Assembly (NCBI GenBank): GCA_014802045.1
Contig: JAAVDA010000011.1
Coordinates: forward strand, 1 to 42,148
DNA: 42,148 bases
Origin: Bacteroides sp.
GTDB lineage: Bacteria > Bacteroidota > Bacteroidia > Bacteroidales > Muribaculaceae
Direction of reading: 5' to 3'
Shown here one piece after another: positions 40,229 to 42,148 of the stretch (position 1 is the stretch's first letter; each line of letters begins with the position of its first letter). The translations under genes were made by a program, and so were the position numbers. Below the pieces are notes generated by a model. The model worked only from the letters and a program-made list of their open reading frames with translations, made no database searches and was not told the origin of the DNA.

Positions 40229-41464
40229 TTACTCCGCGTTGTCTTTCAGCCATTTTGTGCGCACAGCGTCAGGCAGGTGTTTCACCGTGAAGTCTGAGAA
40301 TGTGGCTTTGAAGCCGTTGCCGTCCGGACAGGCCGCAAACATTCCCACTTTCACCGGATGATTGGCCTCGACCCATGCATTGCGCATCATGTGATATTCC
40401 TTGTCGTCAAAGGAGTAGAAGATTTCCACCGCATCGAGTCTCCTGACTGCCTTTATCCATATGGCCTCTACAGGGCGGTCGAGTGCAATCACGCTCCAGT
40501 CTGATGTCTTGTGGGTCACTACAGTGCTGAGATTATACTTGCCGTCTACAAACTCTATGCCTGTCTTGATATAGTTTTCGTGGTCGAGGCGTATCATCAT
40601 GCCGGCCTGATCAAAACGCACCTTGTAGTCGCCTTGTATCTTTACCTTGGCCTCGAATTCGCCGCCATATTCGGCGTAGTAAAACGGTGCGTCGTCTACC
40701 GTGAAGCCGTAGTGCGATATCCGCCAGTAGTCGCTCTTGGGCGTTACGTCCATGATGAGGCTGTTGCCCTTAATCTCCCAGCCGGAGGGTTCGTTAAACC
40801 AGTTCATCTTTTCAAGCGTCTGGCCGCTCATGCTATGCCCGATCACTGCAGCCGCAGCCAGTGTAAGAAACTTGTTCATTGCTGTGGTATTGGTATTATT
40901 ATTTGTAGGGTTGATTGATTTTATTACTCTGCACGGATTTCCGGCGGCTACTGAGCCGGCGGGAATATCTCTGTTGACCATGCTTCCTGCGCCTATCACA
41001 CAGTTATCGCCAATGGTCACTCCCGGAAGCACACAGGTGTTTGCGCCTATCCACACATTATTACCCACCTTTATCGGGCGGGCATACTCAACGCCTTTGT
41101 TTCTCTCGGTGGCGTCAAGGGGATGGCCGGCGGTGTAGAATCCGCAGTTGGGAGCCACGAACACATTGTCGCCAAACTCCACCCTGGCCTCATCGAGAAT
41201 CACCATATTGAAATTAGCATAGAAATTCTCGCCTAAAGAGATATTATATCCATAGTCGCAATAGAATGGTTGCTCTATCAGCACGCTCCCTTTTATGCTT
41301 CCGATTATTTTTTTCAGCAGTGCTGTGCGCCCTTCAATATCTTTCGGGCGGAGGTCATTGTAGTCGCGGCATAGCTCCTTGCATTCCTGCCGTTCGGCTA
41401 TCAGAGCCGCGTCATTGTTTGCATCATAGAGCATCCCTTTCAGCATCTTTTCTTTCTCTGTCAT
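40229..41464 (-). CDS. Fusion: maltose O-acetyltransferase-like (1-185) joined to a secreted DUF1349-like protein (196-411)
   Basis: 411 residues in one open frame. Residues 1-185 are a full Maa-like acetyltransferase (EKEKMLKGMLYDANND start, hexapeptide repeats, VWIGANTCVLPGVTIGDNCVIGAGSMV, ending PCRVIKSI). A short Asn/Thr linker (NPTNNNTNTT) leads to Met196, followed by a classic signal peptide (NKFLTLAAAAVIGHSMSG) and a concanavalin-like DUF1349 domain (WFNEPSGWEIKGNSLIMDVTPKSDYWR ... KVGMFAACPDGNGFKATFSDF). A signal peptide inside a cytoplasmic enzyme makes no sense, so the second half is probably its own gene starting at 40879. The loss of the stop looks recent. See the finding. Confidence 0.75.
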   Translation of the reverse strand: MTEKEKMLKGMLYDANNDAALIAERQECKELCRDYNDLRPKDIEGRTALLKKIIGSIKGSVLIEQPFYCDYGYNISLGENFYANFNMVILDEARVEFGDNVFVAPNCGFYTAGHPLDATERNKGVEYARPIKVGNNVWIGANTCVLPGVTIGDNCVIGAGSMVNRDIPAGSVAAGNPCRVIKSINPTNNNTNTTAMNKFLTLAAAAVIGHSMSGQTLEKMNWFNEPSGWEIKGNSLIMDVTPKSDYWRISHYGFTVDDAPFYYAEYGGEFEAKVKIQGDYKVRFDQAGMMIRLDHENYIKTGIEFVDGKYNLSTVVTHKTSDWSVIALDRPVEAIWIKAVRRLDAVEIFYSFDDKEYHMMRNAWVEANHPVKVGMFAACPDGNGFKATFSDFTVKHLPDAVRTKWLKDNAE

Positions 41465-41593
41465 ATCGCATGATGGTGTGAATGTAGTCGCATGAAGTTA
41501 AGCCGATAAGACATTATAGTCATATCGGCTGTGGCAGGGGAGGATAAGTTATTGGAGCCGTTTCGATAATGAAAGTTAGATGTGAGGCGGCTC

Positions 41594-41758
41594 TTATTCT
41601 TCCACCTTGGCAAACTGGTCTTTACCTACTCCACAAAGCGGGCAAACCCAGTCGTCGGGGATATCTTCAAAGGCAGTGCCGGGTGCGATGCCGTGTTCGG
41701 GGTCGCCTGTTTCGGGGTCATATACCCAGTCGCATACTTCGCATACATATTTGTCCAT
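41594..41758 (-). CDS. Rubredoxin
   Basis: 54 residues, a small iron protein carrying one electron. Both CxxC iron sites are intact: C6-x2-C9 ([12 protein letters not shown]) and C39-x2-C42 ([14 protein letters not shown]). Length is typical. It lies 15 bp after the hcp stop on the same strand, so it is probably co-transcribed and may feed electrons to Hcp or to oxygen/peroxide reductases. Confidence 0.97.
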   Translation of the reverse strand: MDKYVCEVCDWVYDPETGDPEHGIAPGTAFEDIPDDWVCPLCGVGKDQFAKVEE

Positions 41759-41773
41759 AGTCGGTCTTGTGTT

Positions 41774-42148
41774 TTAGTTATTGATAAGAGTCTTTATATC
41801 TTCATCAACGCTTGAGATGGTTCCAATGTTGAATTTTTCCTGAAGAATTTTCAAAATATCCGGTGTGAAGAATGCCGGAAGAGTCGGACCGGTGTGAATA
41901 TTCTGCACTCCGAGCGATAGAAGAGCCAGAAGCACTATGACAGCTTTCTGCTCATACCAGGCAATGTTATACACAATTGGCAGATCGTTGATGCTCTCCA
42001 CTCCAAGGGCTTCTTTCAGAGCCATAGCTATGCGCACAAGAGAGTAGGAGTCGTTGCATTGGCCTGCATCGAGCACACGGGGCACTCCCTCGATATCGCC
42101 CAGAGGCAGCTTGTTATAGCGGTATTTCGCACACCCGGCGGTGAGAAT
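41774..42148 (-). CDS. hcp: Hybrid cluster protein / hydroxylamine reductase, 5' part beyond the window
   Basis: Only the C-terminal 124 residues are present, open to the right edge. They contain [19 protein letters not shown] (a cluster Cys region), [26 protein letters not shown] (Cys and Glu ligands of the hybrid cluster) and the ending [22 protein letters not shown]. Hcp reduces NO or hydroxylamine in anaerobes. The rubredoxin gene follows. Confidence 0.95.
   Translation of the reverse strand: MLTAGCAKYRYNKLPLGDIEGVPRVLDAGQCNDSYSLVRIAMALKEALGVESINDLPIVYNIAWYEQKAVIVLLALLSLGVQNIHTGPTLPAFFTPDILKILQEKFNIGTISSVDEDIKTLINN

Overview
The window looks like a chromosomal segment from an anaerobic gut Bacteroidales, possibly Muribaculaceae. 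This is inferred from the Bacteroidota promoter pattern (TTG, about 20 bp, TAnnTTTG) seen repeatedly, weak or absent Shine-Dalgarno sequences, many Bacteroidota-type lipoproteins and secreted proteins (PstS-like/TPR, DUF1573, 6-bladed propeller, C1 and C69 peptidases), and an anaerobe's rubredoxin plus hybrid-cluster protein. No marker gene was compared, so the family-level assignment is a guess.

Layout. 1-2097 is a mobile-element-like end: ORF6N protein (cut by the left edge), small XRE regulator, SH3-like protein, an S24-like protein with Cys in place of Ser, a 5 x 21-bp array of palindromic repeats, paired GTAGWC repeats and a strong terminator, ending at the 3' end of a tRNA-Gln gene. 2098-13.9 kb is mostly housekeeping on the minus strand: rarA-tyrS; then on plus a small membrane protein, a PstS-like lipoprotein and a TPR protein; then on minus speA-truA-C69 dipeptidase and C1 peptidase-queD-queE-DUF4369/TlpA, the last split by a one-base frameshift in an A-tract. 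16-26.6 kb is on plus: OmpA/TPR lipoprotein, tRNA-Gly, secreted GH2 beta-galactosidase, an AT-rich propeller lipoprotein, rpsT between two identical tRNA-Glu genes, a TIGR02757 protein, two tandem DUF1573 proteins, and meaB. 26.8-32 kb holds a DUF2156 protein, a PH-domain-like membrane protein, an alpha/beta hydrolase-acetyltransferase pair and a CxxC-less thioredoxin-like gene bracketed by inverted repeats.

31-34 kb is a compact four-gene minus-strand operon: MarR regulator, DsbA-like oxidoreductase, metallo-beta-lactamase-fold hydrolase and Old Yellow Enzyme family oxidoreductase. A perfect interrupted palindrome lies just upstream of the regulator. 34-42 kb holds an M1 aminopeptidase, an AspT-type transporter, a divergent cupin / HxlR-nitroreductase pair, a cytoplasmic acetyltransferase fused in frame to a secreted DUF1349-like protein, and rubredoxin after hcp (cut by the right edge). 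Together the right third is rich in redox and electrophile-stress functions under MarR and HxlR control.

The most unusual items are the inverted-repeat module at 30.1-30.9 kb, the 21-bp palindromic array, the A-tract split of the TlpA protein, the acetyltransferase/secreted-protein fusion, and a 19-bp tandem duplication of a start-codon region.
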